A stretch of 64,000 bases of DNA from Thecaphora thlaspeos (lineage: Eukaryota > Basidiomycota > Ustilaginomycetes > Urocystidales > Glomosporiaceae): assembly GCA_900291925.1 (NCBI GenBank), contig UWYS01000002.1, forward strand, positions 372,001 through 436,000. Reading direction: 5' to 3'. How positions within the stretch are numbered: position 1 is the first letter of the stretch; the number at the start of each line of letters is the position of its first letter. Positions 33,501 to 44,207 of the stretch are shown in pieces. Under the pieces are notes generated by a model, which had not been told where the DNA came from, ran no database searches, and saw only the letters and a program-made list of their open reading frames with translations. The translations under genes were made by a program, and so were the position numbers.

Positions 33501-34713
33501 GGGCGGCTTCCTCGGCCTCGACAATATCGGTCCTTTCAACCGGTCCGAGCCGCTGCCGACCGGCGGCGTGCTGCGCCAGGCTGACGGCACCGCGTGGATG
33601 GCCTTCTACGCGCTCAACATGCTCAACATGGCGCTCGAGCTGGCCAAGCACAACCCGACCTACGAGGACATCGCCTCCAAGTTCTTTGAGCACTTCATCT
33701 TTATCTCGGACGCCATGACCTACAAGAACGCTGGCGACGACGAGGGCATCAGCCTGTGGAGCGACAAGGACGGCTTCTACTACGACGCGATCGAATGGGG
33801 CCCGGGCAACAGCCAGGTGATCCCCGTCAAGAGCCTGGTCGGCCTGATCCCGCTCTACGCGACGCTGACGATCGAGCCGTCGGCGCTCAAGCGCTTTCCC
33901 AGCTTTGCCAAGCGCATGCAGTGGTTCCTCGACAACCGGCCCGAGATGGCGGGCCGGAACATTGCCAACATGAAGGTGGCCGGACGCGCCGACCGCAGGC
34001 TGCTCTCGATGGTTAGTCGCGAGAGGCTCGAGCTGATCCTCAAGCGCATGCTCGACGAAAGCGAGTTCCTCAGCGAGCACGGCGTGCGCTCGCTCAGTAA
34101 GGATCACCAAAAGAACCCGTTCCATGTCAACGTCGGCGGCGAAGACTTCGGCGTCGGCTACTGGCCTGGCGACAGCCACAGCCCCATGTTTGGCGGCAAC
34201 TCGAACTGGCGCGGCCCGATCTGGATCGCCGTCAACTTCCTGCTGATCGAGAGCCTGCAGCGCTTCTACCAGTACTACGGCGAGAGCTTCAAAATCGAGT
34301 GCCCGACGGGCAGCGGCAACTTTATGCACCTGGGCCACGTCGCCGAGGAGCTCTCGCACCGCCTGCTGCGCATCTTTACGCGCGACGAGACGGGGCGACG
34401 CGCCACCAACGGCGGCGTAGCGATGCTCGACTACGAGCCCGAGTTCCGTGACCTGGTGCACTTCTATGAGTTCTTCCACGGCGACACGGGCAAGGGCCTG
34501 GGCGCGAGCCACCAGTGCGGCTGGACGGGTCTGATTGCCTACACGATCTTCTCGACGGGCGCGAGTTACGGCCTGGCGCAGACGCCGCGCACGCCCAAGT
34601 CGACGGCGGCGCACTACTTTGACGAGCACCTCACCGAGGACAACCGCAGCGAGGCGGGCTCGATCCCGTATTCGTCGGCCTACTCACGACCTCCCTCGCC
34701 CGACGAGCTCTAG
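30514..34713 (+). CDS. Glycoside hydrolase family 63-like protein (glucosidase-type), cytosolic form
   Basis: Exons 30514-31054, 31191-31312 and 31426-34713 give 1316 residues. About 270 disordered Ser/Pro-rich residues precede the conserved body, which begins near RLLEDADKARHWKRWGPYLSE and continues with GTVREDYSDNGDAWSHFPHE and GLANNEGNHGEDVKELYWYL. The C-terminal (alpha/alpha)6-barrel region includes WDTAFHCIPLAMVDP, PAYEWNFSDVNPPVHAWA and PIWIAVNFLLIESLQRFYQY. These are blocks of the GH63 group related to mannosyl-oligosaccharide glucosidase but distinct from ER glucosidase I. An acidic insertion lies at about residues 640-690. No signal peptide or membrane anchor is visible, so a cytosolic location is inferred. 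The substrate is unknown. Confidence 0.85.
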
Positions 34714-35359
34714 GTGGCTCCGCGTCCCTCGCTCCGGCCTGCGTCGCTTCCGCGCGTCTTGCCTCTTCTCTTCTCGTCCCGCTTTTATGCATCCCACCCC
34801 GGTCCTCTCTCGAGGGCATCCGGCCATAGATGAAACGGTTCCATAGATTTTGCCCCGGTATGTAGTGGTTACATCTTCTCGTCCTCACCGTCTTGTCTTG
34901 CCGGTCAGTCTGTTTCGCCTGTGAACCAAGATCCAGAAGCGCCTGCAAGGTTTCTGCCTGCTGCTTGCCTGCATAGCACACGATACGCGGCATGAAAGCC
35001 AAGGGGATGGCCGAGCTGGAGGACGAAGAGCGAACCAGGACGCCATCGTCTGGTCGTCGGGCCGACTGCCGGCTGATGCCGGTGAAGAAGGCCGGTGGTC
35101 CGGGAGCGCCGCCGTGAAAGCAGCACGGCCCATGTGGAGCTGCTGGGCGCTGCGCCTGGGTTGGCTTCGGCCTGGCGTGCCAGTCAGGCGCTCGAAGAAG
35201 CAAGCAAGTTGAGCTTGGGCCTCCTCTCAACCCGCGCTCCCTTGTTAGCCCTTCCCTGAGCACCCCGACTCACTCGACAGCAGTAATCTTCCGACAATCT
35301 CCCTTGATCCCCTCATCGACCGACCAACCGACCGACCGACCGACCGACAGACAGACACC
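34714..35359. other. Intergenic between the GH63 gene and DGAT2
   Basis: Contains the GH63 3' UTR and the DGAT2 promoter. A tetranucleotide repeat sits directly before the DGAT2 start codon. No gene seen. Confidence 0.45.
35317..35356 (+). repeat. (GACC/GACA)n tetranucleotide repeat in the DGAT2 5' UTR
   Basis: Roughly ten imperfect GACC units changing to GACA, ending 4 bp before the ATG at 35360. Its position makes length variation potentially relevant to DGAT2 translation, which is inference. Confidence 0.8.
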
Positions 35360-37139
35360 ATGTCTCCGGGTAGGCAGCCTGCGTCGCAGACCGCCGGCAA
35401 GCGCGGCGAGCCGTCGTCCAACAGGGAGCCCTCCGTCCCCTCACCACTCACTCCGAGTCAGGATCAGCCGCAGGAAGGCCAGCCCAACCCCAACAACGAT
35501 AGGCAGCAGTCGGAGAAGGCCAAGCGCTCCAATGCCAATGTCATGAGGTGAGTGGCTCTTACCGTCCTTGCCGCCACCGCATATCACGCCTTGTCCGCTC
35601 ACCGCTCTGCCCATCCTTTCCGTCCGCCGCTACTCCACCGCTACAGATTCGTGCCCCTCTCCGTACCACGCAGCAGGCGCCTCCAGACGCTCGGCGTCCT
35701 ATTCTGGGCTCTCCTCCTGCCCATGTCGCTCGCCCTCTTCTTCCTCATCATCTCGGTCCCCCTCTCCTGGCCGATCGTGGTTCCCTACCTCGTCTGGATT
35801 CTCTTCATCGACACCGCCCCGGAATCGGGCGGTCGAAGGTTCCCCTGGGTCCGCAAGCTCGCCGTCTTTCGATACTTTGCAGAGTATTTTCCCATCTCAA
35901 TGATAAAGGTGCGTTGACGAACGCTGCCTTTGCGTCTTATGCGAGCTTTGCCCGCGTTCAGCCAAAGTATCTGATCGTCTCAAAACCGACCAATCTATCT
36001 CCCACCGTCCGCATACGTCTCGCCCCGCCTTATCTCGCCCTGCCACGCCTCTGTTGCATGCGTGCGCGCGCACGGCCCATCACAGACCACCGACCTGCCG
36101 CCGGATCGCCCCTACATCTTTGGCTACCATCCCCACGGAATCCTCGGCGTGGCGGCCGTCGCCAACCTTGCGACCGATGCGACCGAGTTCCCCGCCAGCT
36201 TTCCCGGAATCACGCCGCACCTCCTCACGCTGGCCACCAACTTTACCATTCCCATCTTCCGCGACGTCATCATGGCGATGGGCATCTGCAGCGTCTCGCG
36301 GAGGAGCTGCGAGTCGATCCTGCGCAAGGGAAAGGGCAACGCCATCGCCATCGTCGTCGGTGGGGCGTCCGAGAGCCTCAATGCCCGTCCGGGAACCGCC
36401 GACCTGACGCTAAAGAGGCGGCTCGGCTTCATCAAGATTGCCATTCGGAACGGGTGAGTCCCGGAACTGCGGATCGAGAGATGCGCAAGGCGTCGCCATG
36501 GGTGGAGGGCGAGCGAAGACTGACGCCCCTATTGCTCTGCGCTGCGCTTGCCTTCCTCTCGGCCCACTGCTCACAGGGCGGACCTGGTCCCCGTGTTTTC
36601 CTTTGGCGAGAACGACGTCTACGAGCAGCTCTCCAACGAAGAGGGGACGAGAGTGTTTGCGATCCAGAAGCGTTTCCAGAGCCTATTCGGCTTCACGCTG
36701 CCCATGTTTCACGGGCGGGGCGTCTTCAACTACAGCATCGGCCTGATGCCTTACAGGCATCCGATCGTCAGCGTCGGTAAGTTACGCGACAAAGAGACGA
36801 AGACTGGCGAGGTCCGTGCTACCCCGGGCTGACACATCGCTCGACCTGTTTCGTCGACCCGACGCCGACAGTGGGTAGACCGATCCACGTTAAGAAGAAC
36901 CCGGATCCATCCAAGGAGGAGGTGGAAGAGGTGCAGAAGCGATACATCGAGGAGCTCATCAAGTGAGTAGCAATGCGCGACCAGGGGGCTAGCGGCGAGA
37001 GATGTGGCTGTTCTGGCGACGACGCGCTGACCGATTGCTCTTGTCCGCCCGTCTCGACCGCGACGCGCGCAGCATCTGGGACACCTGGAAGGACGCCTAC
37101 GCCGCCAACCGTACAAAGGAGCTCACCATCATCGCTTGA
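35360..37139 (+). CDS. DGA1: Diacylglycerol O-acyltransferase 2 (DGAT2)
   Basis: Catalyses the last step of triacylglycerol synthesis, acyl-CoA plus diacylglycerol, at the ER and lipid droplets. Six exons: 35360-35547, 35647-35908, 36086-36453, 36577-36776, 36872-36962 and 37073-37139, all GT..AG with consistent phases, giving 391 residues. After a 62-residue Pro/Gln-rich head comes a hydrophobic hairpin (LGVLFWALLLPMSLALFFLI, then SWPIVVPYLVWILFID). Then follow the catalytic motif YIFGYHPHGILG, GGASESLNARPG and FSFGENDVYEQL, and finally VGRPIHVKKNPDPS. The C-terminal helix (EEVEEVQKRYIEELIKNIWD) is typical. Length matches fungal DGAT2 enzymes. Confidence 0.95.
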
Positions 37140-37563
37140 GCGCCTCGCACGCCTACACACGCACACGCACACACAAGTCTCGCCTGCCCTTCGCAACAGT
37201 CTGTCTCTCTCGTCTCTGTTCTGTTCTTTTCTGTTCTGTTCTGTTCTGTCGTTCTGGCTTGTACACGTCCTCGTTAGCCGCTCCTCTGTCAACGTCTAGA
37301 TCTAGCCAAACAGGCCAAGTCAGGCTGCCCAGGCGGACCGCATCTACCGCGCAACTCCCGCATCGTGCTTGCGGCATAATGAGGATGCGGGCGCGACGAC
37401 AGAGCGTTTTGCGGATTCTTCAGATGAACCACTCGCTAGGTAGTCAGGAGACGGCTGGTGGGCCTATCTTTGGCGCTCGTTGTGAAGAGATTGCGTTTTC
37501 ATTCTGTATATTTTATTTTTGATTGCTCTCATTGGGGGGGGTAGTTGGGGGGAAGAGGCGGGC
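37140..37563. other. Convergent intergenic region between DGAT2 and p23
   Basis: Contains both 3' ends. A TTCTG pentanucleotide repeat occurs at about 37215-37249, and a T-rich ATTTTATTTTT stretch near 37508-37520 may serve p23 or DGAT2 3' processing. No gene seen. Confidence 0.45.
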
Positions 37564-38582
37564 CTAGTCGACGCTGAGGACGTCCTTTGCCTTTGTGGCC
37601 GCGTCATCGGTCTCGGCGGCGGCGGGGGCATCAGCGGGTGCGGCCTCGTCGTCGTCGTCGTCGTCGCCTTGGGGCATGTCAAAGTTGGGCATGCCACCAG
37701 CACCACCCTGACCCATTTGCGCCATGAGGGACTGGAGGTCGAATCCGCCCTCTCCTCCGCCCATACCACCCATACCGCCCATGCCGGGCATGCCCATGCC
37801 GCCGGCGCCGCCCATTCCCATCATGCTCGGGTCCAGACCGCCCGCTCCGCCAAAGCCACCGTCGCCGCCCATCGGGTTCTCCTCGGCCTCGTCCTGCTCG
37901 TCCTCGTCGACCCACTTGTCAAAGTCGGTCTTGAGGTTGTGCAGACGCACCTTGTCCTTTGTCAGCCGGGGCCAGAACTCCTCCTTGGCCTCCTTCTTGC
38001 GCAGCACGGCAGAGAGCGACTTGGACGTGATGATGTACTTGGAGTTCTGTGGATGTGAGAACGAGGGCGGAAAGGGGAGGAAGAGGAGGAGGAGGAGGAG
38101 AAAAAAGGACACGAGAGTCGTCAGTTTGGCCGGCATCGAGCGAGGGGAGGGACGGTGAAAGTCTGGCCGACAAGCGGGCGGGTGAGCAGGGTGGGTACCT
38201 ACGTCTACGTCAATCTCGGCGAAGAAGTCGAGCTTGAAGTGGTACTCCTTAGACTCGATGCCCTTGGAGGCGTCGCCGACCTTTGCGCTGAACTCAAACC
38301 CGGTCGAGGTGAGGTCGAACTTGGTAGCGGGCGGGGCGGGGAGGTTGGGGACGTTGATGGTCAGGAAGATGATGTTCTAGCGGTGCAGCGAAACGAGAGG
38401 GAGAGAAGAGGGAGGATGAGGTTTCGATGGTGTCAGCGAGCCTGGGGCAGTGGTGGAGGAACGAGATGCTTGCTGAGCTTGAGCGTGGGGCGGGCGCAGT
38501 GATGGCCTACCTTCTCCGGCGTCTCTGCGTTGGAGCGCTGTGCCCAGAGGAGCTCGGGGGCGACGGAGTTGGGGGCGGCCAT
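37564..38582 (-). CDS. SBA1: Hsp90 co-chaperone p23 (Sba1/Wos2)
   Basis: Binds and stabilises the ATP-bound closed form of Hsp90 in the cytosol. Minus-strand exons 38582-38511, 38376-38203 and 38046-37564 give 242 residues. The CS domain spans about residues 5-115: PELLWAQRSNAETPEKNII, LTSTGFEFSAKV, YHFKLDFFAEID and the p23 signature WPRLTKDKVRLHNLKTDFDKW. An acidic stretch (VDEDEQDEAEE) and a Gly/Met-rich tail (MGGAGGMGMPGMGGMGGMGG) follow, ending in an Asp run and ATKAKDVLSVD. The Gly/Met linker is typical of fungal p23. Splice sites are GTAGGC..TAG and GTAGGT..CAG. Confidence 0.94.
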
Positions 38583-38756
38583 GGTGTGGATGCTGCTGTG
38601 GTGGATGTGTGCGTGTTGGCGATAGGAGTGTTGGGAACAAGGGACAAAGAGTAGTGGTGTCCTTATCAATGTGATGGTGGAGGGAGGAGGGGAGAGAGGG
38701 AAAAGTGACTGCCTAGATAATGGGAGGCCGGGGATGCTTTGTTTCTTCTCCCCGGC

Positions 38757-38773
38757 GGGGGGGGGGGGGGGGG
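38757..38773 (+). repeat. Poly-G tract (17 G)
   Basis: Uninterrupted G run about 175 bp upstream of p23. It is prone to assembly error and could form a G-quadruplex with the neighbouring GGCGGGG. Confidence 0.8.
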
Positions 38774-39037
38774 CTCAGGCCATGCCAGCTGCTCGCCCGC
38801 TCGGCGCGCCGCGCCCCTACGCAGTCTCCACCTTGACATGGAAGCCGCCAGAACGAACCAGCGCCCACGCCCGCGCCCGCGCCCTCGCCGCTGCCCAAGG
38901 CTGGCAGCCTTTTCTGTCGTCTGAGCCGTGCGAGTCGAAAAGGGCGAGGGCGAGTTGCCCGCCACGGTGCGATCACGATGTAAGTAGCCGAGTTCCGACG
39001 TTGTGCCGCCTGCGCCGTCACGTCGCTGCACCCTTTA

Positions 39038-39526
39038 ACGCGTTTCCCTGGGAATCCGGCCTCCCTAGGGATCCAGCCAAGAAATCTACTCGTCGGCCTT
39101 CCTCACCACCACCCTTGCCGTCACTGCTACACCATCTGCACTCTGTCAAGCACACCAGACAAGCACTGCAATCAGTTAAACACTTGCTGCAAATAGTACA
39201 TGCTCAGCTTTGCTCGCCTGGTCCAGAACTGCTGCCAAATGGGTTGGGGAAGGAGCCAGGGGTCATACAAGGCGAGAGAGCTTGGTCCAGCGGAAGCAGG
39301 ATCAACAGCAAGTTAGGTGGTGCTGGCAGTGGCTCTGCAGGCTCAGCAGGTGCTAAAGGGGGTGGTTGCGCAACGTCAGCCGCTTTGACTTTGCCCTTTG
39401 CCTTGCTTGATGCTGCCTTCCTTGCCGTCTTCTTTGACGGCAAGGGTGGTGGCGGTGGTGAGGAAGGCCGACGAGTAGATTTCTTGGCTGGATCCCTAGG
39501 GAGGCCGGATTCCCAGGGAAACGCGT
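39038..39526. mobile_element. MITE: short non-autonomous DNA element with long inverted repeats
   Basis: A 489-bp element whose ends (ACGCGTTTCCCTGGGAATCC inward) are inverted copies of each other. They are identical for 73 bases (39038-39110 versus the reverse complement of 39454-39526) and continue after a small indel (ACCCTTGCCGTCA). It is flanked by TA at 39036-39037 and 39527-39528. If the element is taken to start one base further in, the flanks read TTAA/TTAG, so a piggyBac-like origin cannot be excluded. The 330-bp core has no transposase. The element sits 243 bp upstream of the next gene's start codon. Its terminal sequence differs from the 3700-6710 element, so the two are not parent and derivative. 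Confidence 0.85.
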
Positions 39527-39769
39527 TAGGAAATTCTGGTTTCGCTTCCAACTTTTTTTTCTCTTTTTCTTTCTCGCGGGGAGCCTGGGCGCGCGCCAGG
39601 AGGCGGCAGCTGGCCGGCCCACCCTCCTCCTCCTTTTCCTCACCCTCTCCCTCATCCATCCTGTTTCCGGCGTCTACACCATCAGCATCACCTTCACCTT
39701 CATCCCCATCCGAACCCCCTCCGCGGTTACCACCCGCTCCGACCGCCACGCACTCACATACACCGCAAA

Positions 39770-41038
39770 ATGGCGCCAGCAAAGAAGGCCGCCCCGAAGG
39801 CTGCCGCCGCCGGCAAGTCCGCCTCCACCACTTCGACCGCGACCCGCGCCGCAAAGGCCAAGCCTACCTCCACCACAAAGGTCGACAAGGCCGCCAACGC
39901 CTCATCGTCGTCCCCAGCATCCAAGAGGAAGTCGGTCCGAGTCGCCGCCGACGACGCACCCAAAGATTCACCCACTACCGCCGTCAAGAAGCAGGCGAAG
40001 GCAAAGGCGGACAAGGTCCTCGACGCCGCGGGAGAGCCCAAGAAGAGGCTCCCCAGTAAAGGCGCCGCCAAGAAGCAGGCAGAGGAGTCACAGGAAGAGC
40101 TCAAAGAGGACGACACGTCCAAGAAGACTGCCAACGGGAAGAAGAGGGCGAGGGACGCGGCCGACGACGACGTCAATGCAGAGGAGGCGGCACCCGTCGC
40201 TTCCCCTGCGGCATCAAAGGCGGCGACCGGAAAGGCAAAGAAGCAGCAGCAGCAGCAACAGACGAAGAAGAAGAGCGCAAAGACAGTAGCGGCGGCTGTC
40301 GAGGAGGGGGTCGCCGAGGCTGCGGCAGGGGAGCAAGAAGAAGAAGAAGAGGAGGAGGATGGGGCGCTCGACGAGGCGGAGATCATCGACGGCCTTTCGG
40401 ACGTCTCTGGCAGCGACGACGATGCCGACTCGTCCGACGAGGAGGACGAAGGTGACGTCGAGGCGGGAAAGCAGGCTTCCATCCTGACGGTGAAGCTGCC
40501 GAACGCCAAGGATGACCACAGCGTCAAGCAGCGCCTTGACAAGGTGGCCAAGCGCAAGGAGGCCAACAAGACGACCGAGGTGCCGGCCACCCTCTACTTT
40601 GGCCGCCTGCCGCGCGGCTTCCTCGAGGAGCAGCTGCGCAGCTATCTCTCCCAGTTCGGCGACGTGCGCAGGCTGCGCGTCAGCCGCAACCGCAAGACGG
40701 GCAAGCCGAAGCACTACGCCTTCGTCGAGTTTGCCGACAAGGATGTGGCGGCCATTGTCCAAGAGACGATGAACAACTACCTCATCGATGGCCACCTGCT
40801 TCAAGTGCGCGAGGTGCCCAAGGACAAGATCCACCCCAAGCTCTGGATCGGCGCCAACCGCAAGTACCGCGCCATCCCGGTCGATCGCGTGGAGCGCGTC
40901 AGGCGCAGCCAGCCAAAGACCGAGGAGCGGCACAAGAAGCACAACGACAGGCTCCTCAGGCGGCAGGACGCGAGACGGCATAACATTAAGGCCGCCGGCA
41001 TCGACTACGAGTTCGAGGGCCACAAGATCGAGGCGTGA
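39770..41038 (+). CDS. NOP15: Nucleolar RRM protein of the NOP15/NIFK family (60S ribosome biogenesis)
   Basis: Intronless, 422 residues. The N-terminal 240 residues are a Lys/Ala-rich then acidic tail-like region (AKKQQQQQQTKKK, EQEEEEEEEDGALDEAE, DDDADSSDEEDEGD), typical of nucleolar proteins. A single RNA-recognition motif spans about residues 273-350 with RNP2 TLYFGRL and RNP1 KHYAFVEF. The flanking GFLEEQLRSYLSQFGDV and LLQVREVPKDKIHPKLW match Nop15/NIFK, which bind the ITS2 region of pre-60S particles. The basic C-terminus (HKKHNDRLLRRQDARRHN..GIDYEFEGH) is also family-like. Its promoter is interrupted by the MITE. Confidence 0.88.
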   Translation: MAPAKKAAPKAAAAGKSASTTSTATRAAKAKPTSTTKVDKAANASSSSPASKRKSVRVAADDAPKDSPTTAVKKQAKAKADKVLDAAGEPKKRLPSKGAAKKQAEESQEELKEDDTSKKTANGKKRARDAADDDVNAEEAAPVASPAASKAATGKAKKQQQQQQTKKKSAKTVAAAVEEGVAEAAAGEQEEEEEEEDGALDEAEIIDGLSDVSGSDDDADSSDEEDEGDVEAGKQASILTVKLPNAKDDHSVKQRLDKVAKRKEANKTTEVPATLYFGRLPRGFLEEQLRSYLSQFGDVRRLRVSRNRKTGKPKHYAFVEFADKDVAAIVQETMNNYLIDGHLLQVREVPKDKIHPKLWIGANRKYRAIPVDRVERVRRSQPKTEERHKKHNDRLLRRQDARRHNIKAAGIDYEFEGHKIEA

Positions 41039-41218
41039 TGCGACCGTCTTGTCGCTTGTGTTTTTCGCTCTTCTCTCCCGGAGTCCCGTCACTTGTGCGC
41101 CACATCGACTTGTACCATTTCCCCATTCCCAACCGGTTCCCTGCACTGCGGTCCAGATGATTTCGATTACTACATGGCCGCTTGAACGCTGTTTCTGTCG
41201 TGGCTGCATGCTGCTGCG

Positions 41219-42127
41219 TCATAGATCATTGCGGCCGATGACGGTGGCAAACTTTTCAGAGGATCCCTGTACGTCGCCCGACTCTCCGTCTCCCCACCCC
41301 TTGTCGCCGCGCTGTCCCCTTTGCTTTTGGAGCACGCGGTCGACCATGTCAGACCAGGCGAGCTGGTCGGGCGCGGCGACGCTGTAGGCGGCCGCTCGAC
41401 CGTACGCGCACATTGCGGTGTGGATGAGGACGTCTGCGGTGAGGCCCTTTATGAGCTGGTGTTGGGAGCGGAACCTGTGGAGGCGGTACGAGCCCTCGAG
41501 CCAAGGTATGTCGGTGTAGGTGCGGAAGGCGTCCTGCGGGGGCCGATGCGTGTCTACCGTGGAGGGATGGGCAAAGCTGGATTCGAGGTGGTGCGGAGGG
41601 GTGGAGGAGAGGTACTGTTGCAGCGGCGTGGACCAGATGAGGTCGACCTCGCTGGGGGAGGCGACGAGGCGGTCTAGCGCCGCCTCTCCGCCTCGCAGGT
41701 AGAAGACGACGGGGTGGACGAGCAGCGCCGTCTTGCTGAGAAAGGGCGGGGCGGTGTGTAGGTAGAGGACGTGCTTGGGATCGAGTCCGACTTCCTCGCA
41801 GCTCTCGCGCAGGGCGGTGAAGGCGATGTGGTTGTCGGTCGAGTCCATCTTGCCGCCGGGTAGGGAAGCCTGGCCGGGATGGGAACGGAGATGTTTTGCG
41901 CGTGTCGTCATGACGGCGTGGAGCTGTTGGTCGGCGCTGGACTGGAAGAGGAGGACAGCTACAGCAGCCTGGCTGCGGTGGGAGATATGGGAAAAGGAGC
42001 GAGGTGGCGGTGCCTGTTGGAGGCGTTTGATGCATTGTTGGTTGGACGGTGTGAGGTCGTGAAAGGAGGTGGGGGTGCGCGGTGCGGTGGCTCGAGCGAC
42101 GACGAGTGGTGTGGTTTGTATCGTCAT
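41219..42127 (-). CDS. Nudix hydrolase, coenzyme A pyrophosphatase (PCD1/NUDT7-8 type)
   Basis: Predicted to cleave CoA and acyl-CoA to phosphopantetheine and 3',5'-ADP. Intronless, 302 residues. The Nudix box reads GGKMDSTDNHIAFTALRESCEEVGL, with the REXXEE core, and is preceded by LRSHPGQASLPGG, the CoA-hydrolase form. Downstream, VHPVVFYLRG and PSEVDLIWSTPLQQYL fit the CoA-type UPF0035 extension. The start is ATG 42127; a longer frame to 42616 is open but carries no conserved sequence and crosses the divergent promoter. No classical C-terminal PTS1 is present (ends RNDL), so peroxisomal location, known for the yeast enzyme, cannot be asserted. Confidence 0.9.
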   Translation of the reverse strand: MTIQTTPLVVARATAPRTPTSFHDLTPSNQQCIKRLQQAPPPRSFSHISHRSQAAVAVLLFQSSADQQLHAVMTTRAKHLRSHPGQASLPGGKMDSTDNHIAFTALRESCEEVGLDPKHVLYLHTAPPFLSKTALLVHPVVFYLRGGEAALDRLVASPSEVDLIWSTPLQQYLSSTPPHHLESSFAHPSTVDTHRPPQDAFRTYTDIPWLEGSYRLHRFRSQHQLIKGLTADVLIHTAMCAYGRAAAYSVAAPDQLAWSDMVDRVLQKQRGQRGDKGWGDGESGDVQGSSEKFATVIGRNDL

Positions 42128-42494
42128 GATGGTGGCTACGTGTGAGGAGAGCGAGGAAGAGCAAGGAAGAGCAAAGGATGGATTAGGTGGCAAAGATCGA
42201 GGAGCTGAGCCTCGTGCCGTGGGCCGACGCTGCGCTGCTGTCACGTCAGGGAGAGGGTGACGGCGCCATGCACCAACCAACACAACGCACAAGCCACAGC
42301 GAGCAGGCGTCTGCGTTGTGCGCGTGCCTCGACGCTGCGCTGCCTCGCCACGCCGAGCGCCCTCCGCGTCCCGAGGTTTTGGTCGCGCCTCTTTGCGGCG
42401 CAGCTGCACATGCCCGCGCTTGACTGGTCGTCTCTTTTCTCGTCCTCCTCCTCGTCCTCCTCCCTCCACCCCTCGCTCCCAACCATACGACGCA
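42128..42494. promoter_or_regulatory. Divergent promoter region of the Nudix gene and CWC27
   Basis: 367 bp separate the two divergent start codons. The CWC27 side ends in a TCCTC-rich pyrimidine tract. No known binding site is recognised; the bidirectional promoter is inferred from arrangement only. Confidence 0.4.
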
Positions 42495-44169
42495 ATGGCC
42501 ACAGTCCACATTGCCGAACCGCCCACAGACGGCAAGATCCTCCTCGTCACCTCAAAGGGCGACATCGAGCTCGAGCTATGGCCAAAGGAGGCTCCCAAGG
42601 CATGCCGCAACATCATCGCCCTCGCCCTCGAGGGCTACTACGACAACTGCATCTTCCACCGCATCGTGCCCGGCTTCTGCGTACAGACCGGCGATCCATC
42701 CGGCACAGGCATGGGTGGTGAGTAGCGCTGCCCCTGTTGCGCTCTGGCCGTCATGGCGTGCTGCCTTTGGACGACTCGCCTGACCCCGTCTCGCTCTCCA
42801 CTCCTGCGCCCTTTCTCGACAGGCGAGTCCTTCTACGGTCAACCTTTCGAAAACGAGCCGCATCAACGCCTCAAGTTCACGAGACGAGGCATGGTAGCCA
42901 TGGCCAACACGGGAGAGTTTGCAACCAACGAGAGCCAGTTCTTTGTAAGGTCGGGCCCGCCTCGTCACAGCACAAGCTCCCTGCGCTGACACCTGCTTCC
43001 CGCCCTCTTCCCCCGCACTCAGATCACGCTCGACGCCACTCCCGAACTCCAAGGCAAGTTCACCGTCTTTGGACGCGTCGCAGGCACGACAATCTACAAC
43101 GTCCTCTCAATCGCCGAGGTCGAACTCAAGAAGGATGAACCGAACCGCCCCGTCTACCCTCCCAAATTGCTCCGCGTTGATGTGCTCCAGAACCCTTTTG
43201 ACGATATCGTACCTAGGATCACGAGGGAGGAGAAGAGACAGCAGCTGCGCGCAAAAAAGGAGGCGGCAGAGAGGAAGATCAAGGAGAGGGAGAAGAAGGG
43301 CGTCAAGAAGTGAGTGGAAGTCTGTGTCGGCCCGTTGTCAAGACGAGCAGGGCTCCAACACTGACAGATCACCGTGCCTCCCTGTCACCCTCCCCTTGTG
43401 ACGCTGCAGAAACACGGCCCTACTCAGCTTCGGCGAAGCGGAAGAAACGGTCGGCGCACAGCTCAAAGGGCCAAAGAGCAGCCACGACCTCCTAAGCGAC
43501 AAGAGACTCTCCAAACAACGCGCCATCCCCGAACCCGAACCAATCGCCAGCACCTCTTCCTCGCGTCCTCCTCGCACGACCATCGAAGACACATCCACTC
43601 CGACCCAGGGAGACGGCGGGAGCAAGAAGCGCAAGCAACACGACACCGCGGACTCGAACGGACCATCGGACCTAGCCTCGCTACGCGCCAATGCCCGGGC
43701 CAAGGAGAACGCAGCAGACCAGATTCGAGCCCTCGAAGCCAGCATCCGCGATCTAACGAAACAGTCCAAATCGGAGTCCGATCCGAGGGAGACGAACAAG
43801 AAAGTCCGCAGAGGGCGCGAGCTGCTCGAAGAGGCTAGAGCCAAATACGTCAAAGCTAGCAAGGTGGAGTCCTTCTCCAAGGACAAAGGAAAAGAGGGAG
43901 ACGATGAGACGTTAGAGATGTTGGCCAAGTTTCAAAGTAGAATGAGGACCGGCCGTGGTGAGGTCAAGAGTCAACAGCGGGAGAAGGAGAAACGAGAGGC
44001 GGATGCAGAGGAAGTCGAGGATGAAGATGAGAATGAAGCGCGAGAGTACGGAGCTAGCGACGAGGACGACACGGATTTCAGATCTCACCGGTACATGTCC
44101 ACGCCACACGCACATCGGGGACATTCCTTCTCCGCCGCCCAAGCTGCAACCTACTGACATTGTCACACG

Positions 44170-44207
<38 letters not shown>

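Larger units (their letters stand above)
38583..39769. other. Divergent intergenic region (p23 / RRM protein) carrying a MITE
   Basis: Upstream region shared by p23 (minus) and the NOP15/NIFK-like gene (plus). It contains a 17-G homopolymer and the MITE described separately. After the MITE, a CT-rich 5' UTR leads to ATG 39770. A 462-codon plus-strand frame crossing the region reflects composition and the inverted repeat rather than a gene. Confidence 0.5.

Noticed and set aside
31417..34629. A 1070-codon open frame antisense to the GH63 gene
   Set aside because: In GC-rich genes with G/C at third codon positions, the antisense frame rarely meets a stop. The translation is Arg/Val/Leu/Ala-rich with no domain, whereas the sense strand matches GH63.
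39204..39854. A minus-strand frame through the MITE and the next gene's 5' region
   Set aside because: It reads through the inverted repeat and antisense to the start of the RRM gene; Pro/Lys-rich and without a domain.
41219..42127. Peroxisomal targeting signal on the Nudix CoA pyrophosphatase
   Set aside because: The C-terminus ends RNDL, not an SKL-type tripeptide, and no N-terminal PTS2 pattern fits.
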